Of a stretch of 22,616 nucleotides of DNA, positions 14,979 through 22,599 are shown one piece after another. Position 1 is the stretch's first letter; every line of letters begins with the position of its first letter. Made by a program: the position numbers and the translations under genes. The DNA is taken from positions 9,221 through 31,836 of the forward strand of contig JAHFPO010000004.1 in NCBI GenBank assembly GCA_023266695.1, given 5' to 3'. The notes below the pieces were generated by a model. The model was not told the DNA's origin. It worked only from the letters and a program-made list of their open reading frames with translations, and searched no databases. This stretch comes from Hyphomicrobiales bacterium. Its GTDB lineage: Bacteria; Pseudomonadota; Alphaproteobacteria; Rhizobiales; Xanthobacteraceae.

Positions 14979-15722
14979 TCACGCCGGAACTTCGGCGAGC
15001 TTGTTGATCGCATTGCCACGCAACTCGTCGGTCCGGCTCATCAGGTTCGCGAGCATGGAGTAGGCCCGCGTGACCTCGATCATTCGTCCGATCTCCAGGA
15101 TCGGACGCACGTTCGACTTCTCGATCGTTCCCTGGACGAGACCTGTGCGCACCTCCACCGGCAGCGGTTGAGCGTTCGCCGCGAACAGAGCACCGCCCTC
15201 CTTCGAGAGCTGCTGGTCGGATTCGAAGCGCACCATTCTGATCCGCCCGCGATCCCCGCCCTTGGCCGAGACGGTGCCGTCGCGGGCGATCGAAATATCG
15301 GTGTCGTTCGGATCCAGCACGATCGGACCGCCCTCTCCCAACACCCGATAGCCATCGGAGGTGACGATCTCGCCGGTGGCATTGCGTGATAGCGCGCCGT
15401 TGCGGGTGTAGCGCTCGCCGCGCGGCGTCTCGACGACGAGGAATCCGTCGCCGTCGATCGCGACGTCGAGCTGATTACCGGTGCGCTCGAGCGCGCCTTG
15501 CGCGAAATCGGTACGCGTCGCCCGGTCGAGCACGAAGGCGACCCGTTGGTCCGGCGCGGGGAAGTCGTTCTCCCGCGCGCTCGTCGCGAGATACTGCTCG
15601 AACAGAAGAGTCTCGCGCTTGAACCCGGTGGTGCCGAGGTTGGCGACGTTGTTGGCGATGATGTCGAGCTCGCGGCGCAGGGCGGCCTGGCGCGAGAGTC
15701 CGACCAGAAGCGCGTTCTCCAT
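14979..15722 (-). CDS. flgF: Flagellar proximal rod protein FlgF
   Basis: A component of the proximal rod. The protein is 247 aa. ENALLVGLSRQAALRREL followed by NNVANLGTTGFKRE is the rod signature, and the C-terminus carries IEVTRAYSMLANLMSRTDEL. The ATG at 15722 is seven bases past GGGGAG and gives the standard N-terminus; an upstream in-frame start at 15791 would begin inside the sigma-54 promoter and is rejected. It is the first gene of flgF-flgG-flgA-flgH. Confidence 0.94.
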   Translation of the reverse strand: MENALLVGLSRQAALRRELDIIANNVANLGTTGFKRETLLFEQYLATSARENDFPAPDQRVAFVLDRATRTDFAQGALERTGNQLDVAIDGDGFLVVETPRGERYTRNGALSRNATGEIVTSDGYRVLGEGGPIVLDPNDTDISIARDGTVSAKGGDRGRIRMVRFESDQQLSKEGGALFAANAQPLPVEVRTGLVQGTIEKSNVRPILEIGRMIEVTRAYSMLANLMSRTDELRGNAINKLAEVPA

Positions 15723-15774
15723 GGTCTTGCTCCCCTTGGGCCCAAAGCTCCCCAGCTCGGCCCGGAGCACGCAG

Positions 15775-15790
15775 GGCAGGAGCCGTGCCA
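15775..15790 (-). promoter_or_regulatory. Sigma-54 promoter of flgF-flgG-flgA-flgH
   Basis: The minus strand reads TGGCACG-GCTC-CTGCC. The -24 block is perfect. The -12 block keeps the essential GC (15777-15776) in register, with two flanking mismatches. Predicted start is near 15764, about 42 bases before the flgF ATG. Confidence 0.75.
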
Positions 15791-15797
15791 AGTCACA

Positions 15798-15818
15798 TAT
15801 TCAAGTGATTTCAATATG
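15798..15818 (-). promoter_or_regulatory. AT-rich IHF-like element upstream of flgF
   Basis: This AT-rich block contains TTCAAGTGATT, also found upstream of flgI, and AATAT after it. On the minus strand it ends in TCACTTG, matching the NNNNTTR part of the IHF consensus, but the first half is poorly matched. It lies directly behind the -24 element. Confidence 0.4.
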
Positions 15819-15867
15819 TTAAGAGGAAGCCGAGGGCGGCAGGATCGGCCGCGGCGGCAGCAACGAC

Positions 15868-15885
15868 CCGGCAAAAATTGCCGCC
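15868..15885. promoter_or_regulatory. FlbD-type palindrome (ftr-like) between flgF and fliL
   Basis: CCGGCAAAAATTGCCGCC has the arms GGCA and TGCC around an AT centre and resembles the sites at 1774 and 11076. It is about 80-95 bases upstream of the flgF sigma-54 promoter. It ends 12 bases before the CtrA-type half-site facing fliL. Confidence 0.65.
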
Positions 15886-15897
15886 GTCAAGCATTCG

Positions 15898-15912
15898 TTA
15901 ACCATGGTTCCC
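15898..15912 (+). promoter_or_regulatory. CtrA-type half-site upstream of fliL
   Basis: TTAACCAT at 15898-15905 is the same octamer as before fliX. The second half-site position reads TCCC, so the box is a half-site only. It lies about 105 bases before the fliL ATG. fliL-fliM is a CtrA-controlled early operon in Caulobacter. Confidence 0.5.
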
Positions 15913-16011
15913 TAGCGTTTGCTCGGATTCGAATGCGGGGAGCACTCGGGCGACTAAGGATCCGCCCGCTTCCCGCGTACTGCAAACTCGCCGCGGGAAG
16001 GTCGTGGAATC

Positions 16012-16539
16012 ATGGCAAGCAAGGTCACTACGGCTCCGGCCGATCTCGACGAGACCGACGATGGGGCGGCAGCGAAGCCACAGAACCCGTCGTTCCTCGC
16101 CGGACTGATCGGCCGTTTCAAGAGCCTCAGCCGCAAGCAGCTCCTCTTCCTCGCCGGCGGGCTCCTGCTCGTGATTCTCCTCGCCGGCGGCGCCCTCTAT
16201 TATTTCGGCGGCAAGGGCGGGCCGGCGCCCCCGAAGGGCGTGTTCCACGACCTCCCCGAGATGGTCGTGAACCTCTCCGCCACCACCGAGCGTCCGCAAT
16301 ATCTGCGCGTGAAGATCACGCTCGAAGTCGCCGATTCCGCCGTGATCGAGACCTTGAAACCGGTGATGCCGCGGGTGCTCGACACCTTCCAGGTGCATCT
16401 GCGCGAGCTGCGCGCGGTCGATCTCGAGGGCTCGGCCGGACTGTTCCGGTTGCGCGAGGAGCTGACGCGGCGCGTCAATCGCGCGATCGCGCCCGCCCGC
16501 ATCCGGGCGGTGCTGTTCAAGGAAATTGTGGTGCAGTGA
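16012..16539 (+). CDS. fliL: Flagellar basal body-associated protein FliL
   Basis: FliL is a single-pass inner-membrane protein that surrounds stator units and supports torque. The protein is 175 aa. Residues about 1-40 are cytoplasmic. A membrane helix lies at about 43-66 (LLFLAGGLLLVILLAGGALYY), then a periplasmic stomatin-like domain: FHDLPEMVVNLSATTERPQY, LRVKITLEVADSAVIETLKP and a C-terminal VLFKEIVVQ. A GGAAGG lies about 11-16 bases upstream of the ATG. It heads the operon with fliM 11 bases downstream. Confidence 0.93.
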   Translation: MASKVTTAPADLDETDDGAAAKPQNPSFLAGLIGRFKSLSRKQLLFLAGGLLLVILLAGGALYYFGGKGGPAPPKGVFHDLPEMVVNLSATTERPQYLRVKITLEVADSAVIETLKPVMPRVLDTFQVHLRELRAVDLEGSAGLFRLREELTRRVNRAIAPARIRAVLFKEIVVQ

Positions 16540-16550
16540 CGGAGCCCGCG

Positions 16551-17747
16551 ATGGCGGATAAGGACAAGGGCGAGCACGACACGCTGACCGCCGAGCGGCG
16601 AGCCAAGGCGGACGCCAAGGTCGAAGCCGGAGCGGCCGGCAAGCCGGCGACCGGCGACGACGCCATGGCGGCCCAATGGGAGGCCATGGTCGAGGATTCC
16701 GGCGAATACGCGAAAGTGGAAAAGGCCGGCGCCGAGCGCGTGCTCAATCAGGACGAGATCGACAGTCTCCTGGGCTTCAGCCTCCAGGATCTGTCGCTTG
16801 CCGACCATTCCGGCATCCGCGCCATCATCGATTCGGCGATGGTGTCGTACGAACGCCTGCCGATGCTCGAGATCGTGTTCGACCGGCTGGTCCGTTTGAT
16901 GACGACGAGCCTGCGCAATTTCACCTCCGACAACGTGGAAGTCTCGCTCGACCGCATCACTTCGGTGCGGTTCGGCGAATATCTCAACTCGATTCCGCTG
17001 CCCGCCATCCTCGCCGTCTTCAAGGCCGAGCAATGGGACAATTTCGGCCTGTTCACCGTCGACTCGAATCTCATCTACGCGATGATCGACGTGCTCTTGG
17101 GCGGCCGGCGCGGCCAGACCATGATGCGCGTGGACGGGCGGCCCTACACCACCATCGAAACCGGCCTGGTGAAGCGGATGATCGAAGTCGTGCTCGCCGA
17201 CGCCGAGCAGGCCTTCCGTCCGATTTCGCCGGTCAGGTTCAACATCGACCGGCTGGAGACCAATCCGCGCTTCGCCGCCATCTCGAGGCCGACCAACGCC
17301 GCCATCCTGGTGCGGTTCCGAATCGACATGGAGGATCGCGGCGGCATCATCGAGATGCTGTTGCCCTATGCGACCATCGAGCCGATCCGCGACACGCTGC
17401 TGCAGTCCTTCATGGGCGACAAATTCGGCCGCGATGCGACCTGGGAAGGGCATCTCGCCACCGAGATCTGGCAGGCGGAGATCGAGGTCGACGCGGTGCT
17501 GTACGAAGCCATGCTGCCGTTGAAGCAGTTGATGCGGCTCGACGTCGGCGAAACCCTGATGCTCGATCTCAAGCCGGAGGCGCCGGTCAAGGTGCGTTGT
17601 GGCGAAATCGCGCTCACCGAAGGCCGCATGGGCCGGGTCGGAGAGCGCATCGCGGTGCGCGTGACGAACCCCCTGCGGCGTCCGCGCACCACGTTCGCCA
17701 TGTTCGAGAATGCCGGAACCATGCTGAAACCGATGGAGACCCCGTGA
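16551..17747 (+). CDS. fliM: Flagellar motor switch protein FliM with N-terminal extension
   Basis: FliM is the C-ring protein that links FliG to FliN and receives phosphorylated CheY. The protein is 398 aa, about 60 longer than the enteric form. The conserved CheY-binding segment LNQDEIDSLLGF, normally at the very N-terminus, begins at residue 65. The central FliG-contact motif is GGRRG at about 184-188. The SpoA-type C-terminal domain includes PVKVRCGEIALTEGRMGRVG. The extension contains AMAAQWEAMVED at 39-50, which resembles the Trp-centred motif at the N-terminus of FliN. The ATG at 16551 has GGAG seven bases upstream. The stop overlaps the GTG start of the next gene. Confidence 0.94.
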   Translation: MADKDKGEHDTLTAERRAKADAKVEAGAAGKPATGDDAMAAQWEAMVEDSGEYAKVEKAGAERVLNQDEIDSLLGFSLQDLSLADHSGIRAIIDSAMVSYERLPMLEIVFDRLVRLMTTSLRNFTSDNVEVSLDRITSVRFGEYLNSIPLPAILAVFKAEQWDNFGLFTVDSNLIYAMIDVLLGGRRGQTMMRVDGRPYTTIETGLVKRMIEVVLADAEQAFRPISPVRFNIDRLETNPRFAAISRPTNAAILVRFRIDMEDRGGIIEMLLPYATIEPIRDTLLQSFMGDKFGRDATWEGHLATEIWQAEIEVDAVLYEAMLPLKQLMRLDVGETLMLDLKPEAPVKVRCGEIALTEGRMGRVGERIAVRVTNPLRRPRTTFAMFENAGTMLKPMETP

Positions 17748-18229
17748 GCACATCATTCCTTGGACTGCTGATCGAGAGCCTGGTCGCGGTGCTGTTGGCG
17801 CTGACGATCTGCTATTGCTTGATCCTGAACCGCCGGCTGTCGAAGTTGCGGGCCGACGAATCCTCGCTCAGAGGAACCATCGCCGAACTGGTGACGGCGA
17901 CCGAAATCGCCGAGCGCGCGATCGCCGGACTGAAGGTGACGGTGCGCGACTGCGACCATACGCTGGGCGAGCGGCTGCGCACGGCCGAGCGTTTCGGCGC
18001 CGACCTCGGGCGCGAGCTCAAGCGCGGCGACGAAATTCTGGATCGCATCATCAAGATCGCCGCGGCGGCGCACGGCGCCGACCGGCCCACGGCCGAGGCC
18101 GCGCGCGTCGATCCCATCCAATCGCTGCGCGCCGAGAACGGCGGCGGCAGGCGCATCGCCGATACCGCCACCGCCGCCCAGGCGATCGCGCACCGCAACC
18201 GGCTGCGCAGCGGGGAACAGGCGGCCTGA
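17744..18229 (+). CDS. DUF6468-type membrane protein, possible PflI counterpart
   Basis: The protein is 161 aa. One N-terminal membrane helix (about 4-26, FLGLLIESLVAVLLALTICY) is followed by a mostly helical, charged region: LRGTIAELVTATEIAERAI, LGERLRTAERFGADLGREL, KRGDEILDRIIKIA. The tail is low in complexity. This fits the alphaproteobacterial DUF6468 family, found after fliM. In Caulobacter the gene in this position is, from memory, pflI, which affects flagellar placement at the pole. Unlike my recollection of PflI, this protein has no proline-rich periplasmic part, so I give no symbol. The GTG start shares GTGA with the fliM stop, so translation is coupled. Its function here is unknown. 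Confidence 0.7.
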   Translation: MSTSFLGLLIESLVAVLLALTICYCLILNRRLSKLRADESSLRGTIAELVTATEIAERAIAGLKVTVRDCDHTLGERLRTAERFGADLGRELKRGDEILDRIIKIAAAAHGADRPTAEAARVDPIQSLRAENGGGRRIADTATAAQAIAHRNRLRSGEQAA

Positions 18230-18247
18230 GCGAACGGCCAGGCGATC

Positions 18248-19009
18248 ATGCAGCTCCGTCTCCTTCCGATCGTGATCTTCGCCGCCTCGAGCCTCTTCGT
18301 CATCAAGACGATCGGGTTCGTGGCCGACGACGGACGCAAGCCGTCCACGACCCCGACGTTCGTGGAGGCGCTGAGCGCGAAGATGTTCGCGCGGACCGCG
18401 AGCGAGGACGTCGAGATCACCGGCGCGACGCCGGAGGCGAAGCCGGCGCCGTCCGATCCCTCCAAGCTAGCTGCGCTGCCGAATGCGGTGCAGAACCCCG
18501 GCGCCACTTCGTCCGGCATGCCGAGCGGGCTCTCGCCCGCCGAGCGCGCGCTCGACGAGCGGCTGCAGGAGCGCCGCCAGGAACTCGATGCCCGCTCGCG
18601 CGACATGGAATTGCGCGAAAATCTGATCAAGGCCGCCGAACAACGGCTCGAGGGCCGCATCGAGGAGCTCAAGGAACTGGAAGGGGGCAAAGGGGGCGCG
18701 ACGGGCGCCAAGTTGAAGAGCCTGATCGTCATGTACGAGGGCATGCGCCCGAGGGAAGCGGCGCGCATCTTCGACCGGCTCGAAATCAAGGCCCTGGTCG
18801 ATATCGCCAACCAGATGAATCCGCGCAAGCTCTCCGACGTGCTCGCCCAGATGAAGCCGGAGACGGCCGAGCGGCTGACGCTCGAACTGGTCAAGCTGAA
18901 GTCCGGAAGCGAACGCGCGCTGCCGGCGACCGACCTCCAAAAGGTGGAGGGGGCGCAACCCAAGCAGAGCGCCGAAAAGCCGGAAAAGCCCGATCCCAAA
19001 AGCCCGTAA
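18248..19009 (+). CDS. motE: MotE-like protein with MgtE_N-type domain
   Basis: The protein is 253 aa. An N-terminal hydrophobic segment (about 2-20) acts as a signal or anchor, then comes a Pro/Ala-rich linker, a charged coiled coil at about 98-145, and an MgtE_N/MotE-like helical domain at about 159-213 (IVMYEGMRPREAARIFDRLE and NPRKLSDVLAQMKPETAERL). The tail is Lys/Pro-rich. In Sinorhizobium MotE is a periplasmic chaperone for the motility protein MotC, and similar proteins follow fliM in many alphaproteobacteria. It starts 18 bases after the previous stop. The family assignment is fairly sure; the partner here is not, since no motC is present. Confidence 0.75.
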   Translation: MQLRLLPIVIFAASSLFVIKTIGFVADDGRKPSTTPTFVEALSAKMFARTASEDVEITGATPEAKPAPSDPSKLAALPNAVQNPGATSSGMPSGLSPAERALDERLQERRQELDARSRDMELRENLIKAAEQRLEGRIEELKELEGGKGGATGAKLKSLIVMYEGMRPREAARIFDRLEIKALVDIANQMNPRKLSDVLAQMKPETAERLTLELVKLKSGSERALPATDLQKVEGAQPKQSAEKPEKPDPKSP

Positions 19010-19106
19010 GCCCGCATTAAGGTCGCCCGACTAGGGTCGAGAGCCCAGTACGGAAGCCGATCAGTTGCGAGTTACGACCCCCATGGACCAAACCCGGGAG
19101 GCACCC

Positions 19107-19149
19107 GGGCTAGCGCAAGTCGGCCGTAGCCGACGGGCGCAGCGAGCCC
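19107..19149 (+). other. Structured leader hairpin before the large exported protein
   Basis: GTCGGC (19119-19124) and GCCGAC (19129-19134) form a perfect stem with a CGTA loop. It extends outward through GCGC (19113-19116 with 19137-19140) and GGGCT/AGCCC (19107-19111 with 19145-19149). A 14-base palindrome, CCGGGCCGGCCCGG, follows at 19159-19172. This density of pairing, with less biased third codon positions, suggests a non-coding leader rather than protein-coding sequence. Confidence 0.45.
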
Positions 19150-19184
19150 TTGACGATTCCGGGCCGGCCCGGGATCGCAGCGCC

Positions 19185-22100
19185 GTGCCTTGCGCGCGCC
19201 GCGCCCGGCTGTGCGTCCTCATCTGTCTGCTGGCGGGCGCGCTGCTCGTGGCGCTCGGCGCCGCCGGCGCCCGCGCCCAGGAGGCGAGCGCCGAGGTTTC
19301 CGCCGCGGTCAGCGACGGCCACGCCCGCCTGATCTTCACCTTCTCCGAGGAGGTCAAGGCCGAGGCCCAGATCGCCAACGGAATTTTGGTGATCGCCTTC
19401 CGCCGCCCGGTCGAGGTCGCGATCGAGCGTTTGCAGCGGCAGCTTCCCGGCTATGTCCAGGCGGTCCGCCGCGATCCCGACGGTAGCGCGGTGCGCCTCT
19501 CGCTCAAGCGCAAGGTGACCGTCAACGTCATGGAGGCGGGCGAGAAGCTCTATGTCGATCTCCTGCCCGAGGGCTGGGTCGGGCTTCCCCCCGGCCTGCC
19601 GCAGGAAGTGGTCGACGACCTCGCCAAGCGCGCCCGCGAAGCCGAACGGCGCGCGCGCGAACGCACGATGACGACCATGGGCAAGGCCTGGTCGACGGTG
19701 AAGCTCCGGCTCGCCAGCGCGCCCACCTTCGCGCGCTTCGCCTTCGAAATGGGAGAGCCGATCATGGTCGCGCTCGCGCGCGAGGGTCAGGAGCTGCGCG
19801 TCAAGTTCGACGCCCCGGTCAAGGTCGATCTCGGCGAAGCCAAGGCGCACCTGCCGGCGGGCGTCGTCGGCCTCGACGTCGAGTTGGGCGCGGACAGCGC
19901 GACGGTGAAGCTGGTGCTCACGCCCGATGCGGGCGTGAAAAGCGCGCGCGAGGAAAACGCCTTCCTGGTCGACGTCTATCCGCCCCCCGCCGGCGCGGGG
20001 CCGAAGGGCATCGAGGAACTCGCCGCCGAATTGAAGGCGCGCGCGGCGGCCGCGCCGGATAGCGCCGAGGCCGGCAACAGCGAGAGGAAAACGAACGAGC
20101 TTGCCGCCGTCACCAGCCCCGACGGCGGCCGCAAGGATTCCAGGCCGGCGCCCCTCGATTTTACCTCGCGGCCGGACGGCGCCGTGATCGCGACCGTCGC
20201 CCGCTATGCCGGGCGGATTGCCATCTCCTTTCCCTTCGCCGAGTCGACGGCGGCGGCGGTGTTCCAGCGCGGCGAGGCGATCTGGCTCGTGTTCGACAGC
20301 CAGCGCCCGATCGATGTCGGCGAACTCGCCAACGATCCGGCGCAAATCCTGCGCGGCGCCGAATTTTCCACCTCCGAGTTCGGCGGCGTGGTCCGCCTCA
20401 AGCTCACCCGCGCGCGGCTGCCGAACGTGGAACGCGACGGCTTCACCTGGACCATCACGCTCGGCGACGGCGTCACGGCGCAGAGCCGTCCGTTGCCGAT
20501 GCGGCGGGCGCCGGCGGAGGACGATCACGCCGGCATCCTGATTCCGCTCGAAATGCCGGGACAAATCCATCGCCTCAGCGACCCCGAGATCGGCGACACC
20601 TTGCTCGCGGTCACCGCCATGCCGCCGATGCGCGGCATCCTGCGCGGACAGGACTTCATCGAGTTCAAGGCGCTCGCTTCGATCCAGGGGCTGGCGCTCA
20701 TCCCGCTCGCCGACGATGTTGCGGTCACGCTCGCCTCCGAAGGCGTGACCATCCGGCGGCCGAACGGCCTCGTCGTTTCGGATCTGCCCACCCCGCCGCC
20801 GCCGCCCAAGAAGATCGTCAAGCGCAAGCCCACTCCGCTCGACGCCGAGATCTGGCAGGCCGAGCGCGACAGCGCGTTCAACGAGCGCGAGACCGAGCTC
20901 GTCCATTCCGTCGCCAGCACCGAGCCGGGGCAACGGGCCGATGCGCGCATCATGCTGGCGCGCTTCTATCTCGCCCACGATTACGCCACCGAGGCGCTGG
21001 GCGCGCTCGAGGCGGGCGCGCGCGAAGACAACCAGATCCTCGGCCATCAGCTCTATTATCTCCTGCGCGGCGTCGCCGAGCTGAAGCTCGGCCGCATGCC
21101 GGAAGCGCTCCACGAATTCACCCGTCCCCAGCTCGCCGGCGTGTCGGAGGCGGCGCTGATGCGCACCATCGCGCTCGCAGCGCTGTCGCGCTGGGGGGAC
21201 GTGCGCGACTCGATCCGCACCGGCGCCAATGCGCTCGCGACGCTCCCGGTCGAATACCAGAGCCTTGTCCTGATGAGCGCGCTGCGCGCGGCGATCGAGG
21301 TGCGCGACTTCACCGAGGCGAGCCGGCTGGTGCACGAACTCGAGGCGCTGGCGCTGCCGGCGGCTCTCACGCCGACCTTCGCCATGCTGGCGGGCCGGGT
21401 CGCCGAAGGGGTCGGGCGCTTCGAGCGCGCCAGGGCCTTGTACGATTCCGTCGCGATCGAGGAGGCCGGGCCGGCCGCGGCCGAGGCCCAGCTGCGTTCG
21501 ATCGCGATGCGCTATGGGCGCGGCGAGTTCGACCGCCCCAAGGCGATCGACCGGCTCGAAATCCTCGCCATCGCCTGGCGCGGCGACCGCATCGAGCTCG
21601 AAGTGATGCATCTCCTCGCCAAGCTCTATGTCGCGGAGGCGCGCTATCGCGACGCCTTCCGCCTCTTCGACTCGGCGCTCGTCGCCAGTCCCGAGGCCGA
21701 GATCACCCATGCGTTCCAGAGCGAGATGTCGAGCGTATTCGAGGATCTCTTTCTCAGCGGCAAATCGGAGACGCTGCCGCCGATCGAGGCGTTGGCGCTC
21801 TATTACGACTACAGCAAGCTCACGCCGATCGGGCGGCGCGGCGACGAGCTGATCCGGCGCCTCGCCGACCGGCTCACCGCGGTCGATCTTCTCGACCAGG
21901 CGGCCGAGCTCCTCGACCACCAGGTGCAGTACCGGCTTTCGGGCGCGGCCAAGGCGCAGGTCGCGAGCAAGCTCGCCCTCATCCACCTGATGAACCACAA
22001 GCCGACCGAGGCGGCGCGCGTGCTCGTGGCGACGCGGATGGCGGAACTGCCGCAGGAGCTGCGCGACCAGCGCCTGCTCCTGGAGGCGCGCGCGCTGTCG

Positions 22101-22583
22101 GAGACCGGACGGCACGAGGGCGGGCTCGAGCTCATCCATCATCTCAAGGGGCCAGAGGCCGATCGGTTGCGCGCCGACATCGCGTGGGCGGCGAAGAACT
22201 GGCGCGAGGCGGGCGAGCGCATCGAGAAGCTCTTGGGCGAGCGCTGGAAAGAGGAGCGGGCGCTTGACGCCGGCGAGCGCCACCACGTGCTGCGCGCGGC
22301 ACTCGCCTATGCGCTCGGCAACGAGGGTATCGGGCTTTCGCGCCTGCGCGAGAAATACGCGGCCAAGATGGGCGAGGGCGAGGAGCGCGCGGTCATCGAT
22401 CTCGTCGCCTCCCCGGACGGCGTGAGCGCGAAGACGCTGGCGCAGGCCGCCAAGGCGCTCGCCAATTTCGACAGCCTCGGCAGCTTTTTGAAGATCTACC
22501 GCGCGCGCTATCCGGAGCGGCCGCTGCCGCCCGACCCGCTGCCGACGGCGGCGGCGCAGAAGAAGAGGGTGACGGCGAGGTGA
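19185..22583 (+). CDS. Large exported beta-module/TPR protein, candidate periplasmic motor scaffold
   Basis: I do not recognise a named protein. From the GTG at 19185 it has 1132 aa. A signal peptide covers about 1-32 (LCVLICLLAGALLVALGAAG, then ARAQ), pointing to the periplasm or beyond. Three similar beta-rich modules follow at about 46-128, 182-269 and 343-428, resembling AMIN-type domains. Further beta segments and a linker of prolines then lysines (PPPPPKKIVKRKP) lie near 545. From about 575 to 1060 there is a long array of TPR-like helix pairs, such as LARFYLAHDYATEALGALE and LLAKLYVAEARYRDAFRLFD. Upstream in-frame starts are TTG 19065 (GGAAG eight bases before it) and ATG 19083; both would put about 35-40 extra residues before the signal peptide and run through the leader hairpin. 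It is the fifth gene from fliL on this strand, which suggests a flagellar motor role. Beta domain plus TPR superhelix is also the plan of Campylobacter PflA, but homology is not claimed. Confidence 0.75.
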   Translation: MPCARRARLCVLICLLAGALLVALGAAGARAQEASAEVSAAVSDGHARLIFTFSEEVKAEAQIANGILVIAFRRPVEVAIERLQRQLPGYVQAVRRDPDGSAVRLSLKRKVTVNVMEAGEKLYVDLLPEGWVGLPPGLPQEVVDDLAKRAREAERRARERTMTTMGKAWSTVKLRLASAPTFARFAFEMGEPIMVALAREGQELRVKFDAPVKVDLGEAKAHLPAGVVGLDVELGADSATVKLVLTPDAGVKSAREENAFLVDVYPPPAGAGPKGIEELAAELKARAAAAPDSAEAGNSERKTNELAAVTSPDGGRKDSRPAPLDFTSRPDGAVIATVARYAGRIAISFPFAESTAAAVFQRGEAIWLVFDSQRPIDVGELANDPAQILRGAEFSTSEFGGVVRLKLTRARLPNVERDGFTWTITLGDGVTAQSRPLPMRRAPAEDDHAGILIPLEMPGQIHRLSDPEIGDTLLAVTAMPPMRGILRGQDFIEFKALASIQGLALIPLADDVAVTLASEGVTIRRPNGLVVSDLPTPPPPPKKIVKRKPTPLDAEIWQAERDSAFNERETELVHSVASTEPGQRADARIMLARFYLAHDYATEALGALEAGAREDNQILGHQLYYLLRGVAELKLGRMPEALHEFTRPQLAGVSEAALMRTIALAALSRWGDVRDSIRTGANALATLPVEYQSLVLMSALRAAIEVRDFTEASRLVHELEALALPAALTPTFAMLAGRVAEGVGRFERARALYDSVAIEEAGPAAAEAQLRSIAMRYGRGEFDRPKAIDRLEILAIAWRGDRIELEVMHLLAKLYVAEARYRDAFRLFDSALVASPEAEITHAFQSEMSSVFEDLFLSGKSETLPPIEALALYYDYSKLTPIGRRGDELIRRLADRLTAVDLLDQAAELLDHQVQYRLSGAAKAQVASKLALIHLMNHKPTEAARVLVATRMAELPQELRDQRLLLEARALSETGRHEGGLELIHHLKGPEADRLRADIAWAAKNWREAGERIEKLLGERWKEERALDAGERHHVLRAALAYALGNEGIGLSRLREKYAAKMGEGEERAVIDLVASPDGVSAKTLAQAAKALANFDSLGSFLKIYRARYPERPLPPDPLPTAAAQKKRVTAR

Positions 22584-22599
22584 GGGGGAATTTCTGAGG

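Noticed and set aside
13184..15063. Long plus-strand frames opposite flgA, flgG and flgF
   Set aside because: All antisense to certain rod and ring genes and without motifs.
15723..15791. N-terminal extension of FlgF from an in-frame start at 15791
   Set aside because: It would be translated from sequence that contains the sigma-54 promoter, and the family N-terminus begins at 15722.
15906..15925. TGGTTCCC...TTTGCT before fliL as a plus-strand sigma-54 promoter
   Set aside because: The GG and GC elements are 15 bases apart instead of 12.
16200..17756. Minus-strand open frame of 518 codons opposite fliL and fliM
   Set aside because: Shadow of two certain genes; His/Asp/Arg-rich text with no fold pattern.
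19110..22286. Minus-strand open frame of 1058 codons opposite the TPR protein
   Set aside because: It is antisense to a well-supported gene. Its composition is Arg/Gly/His-rich with no domain pattern, as expected for a high-GC shadow frame.
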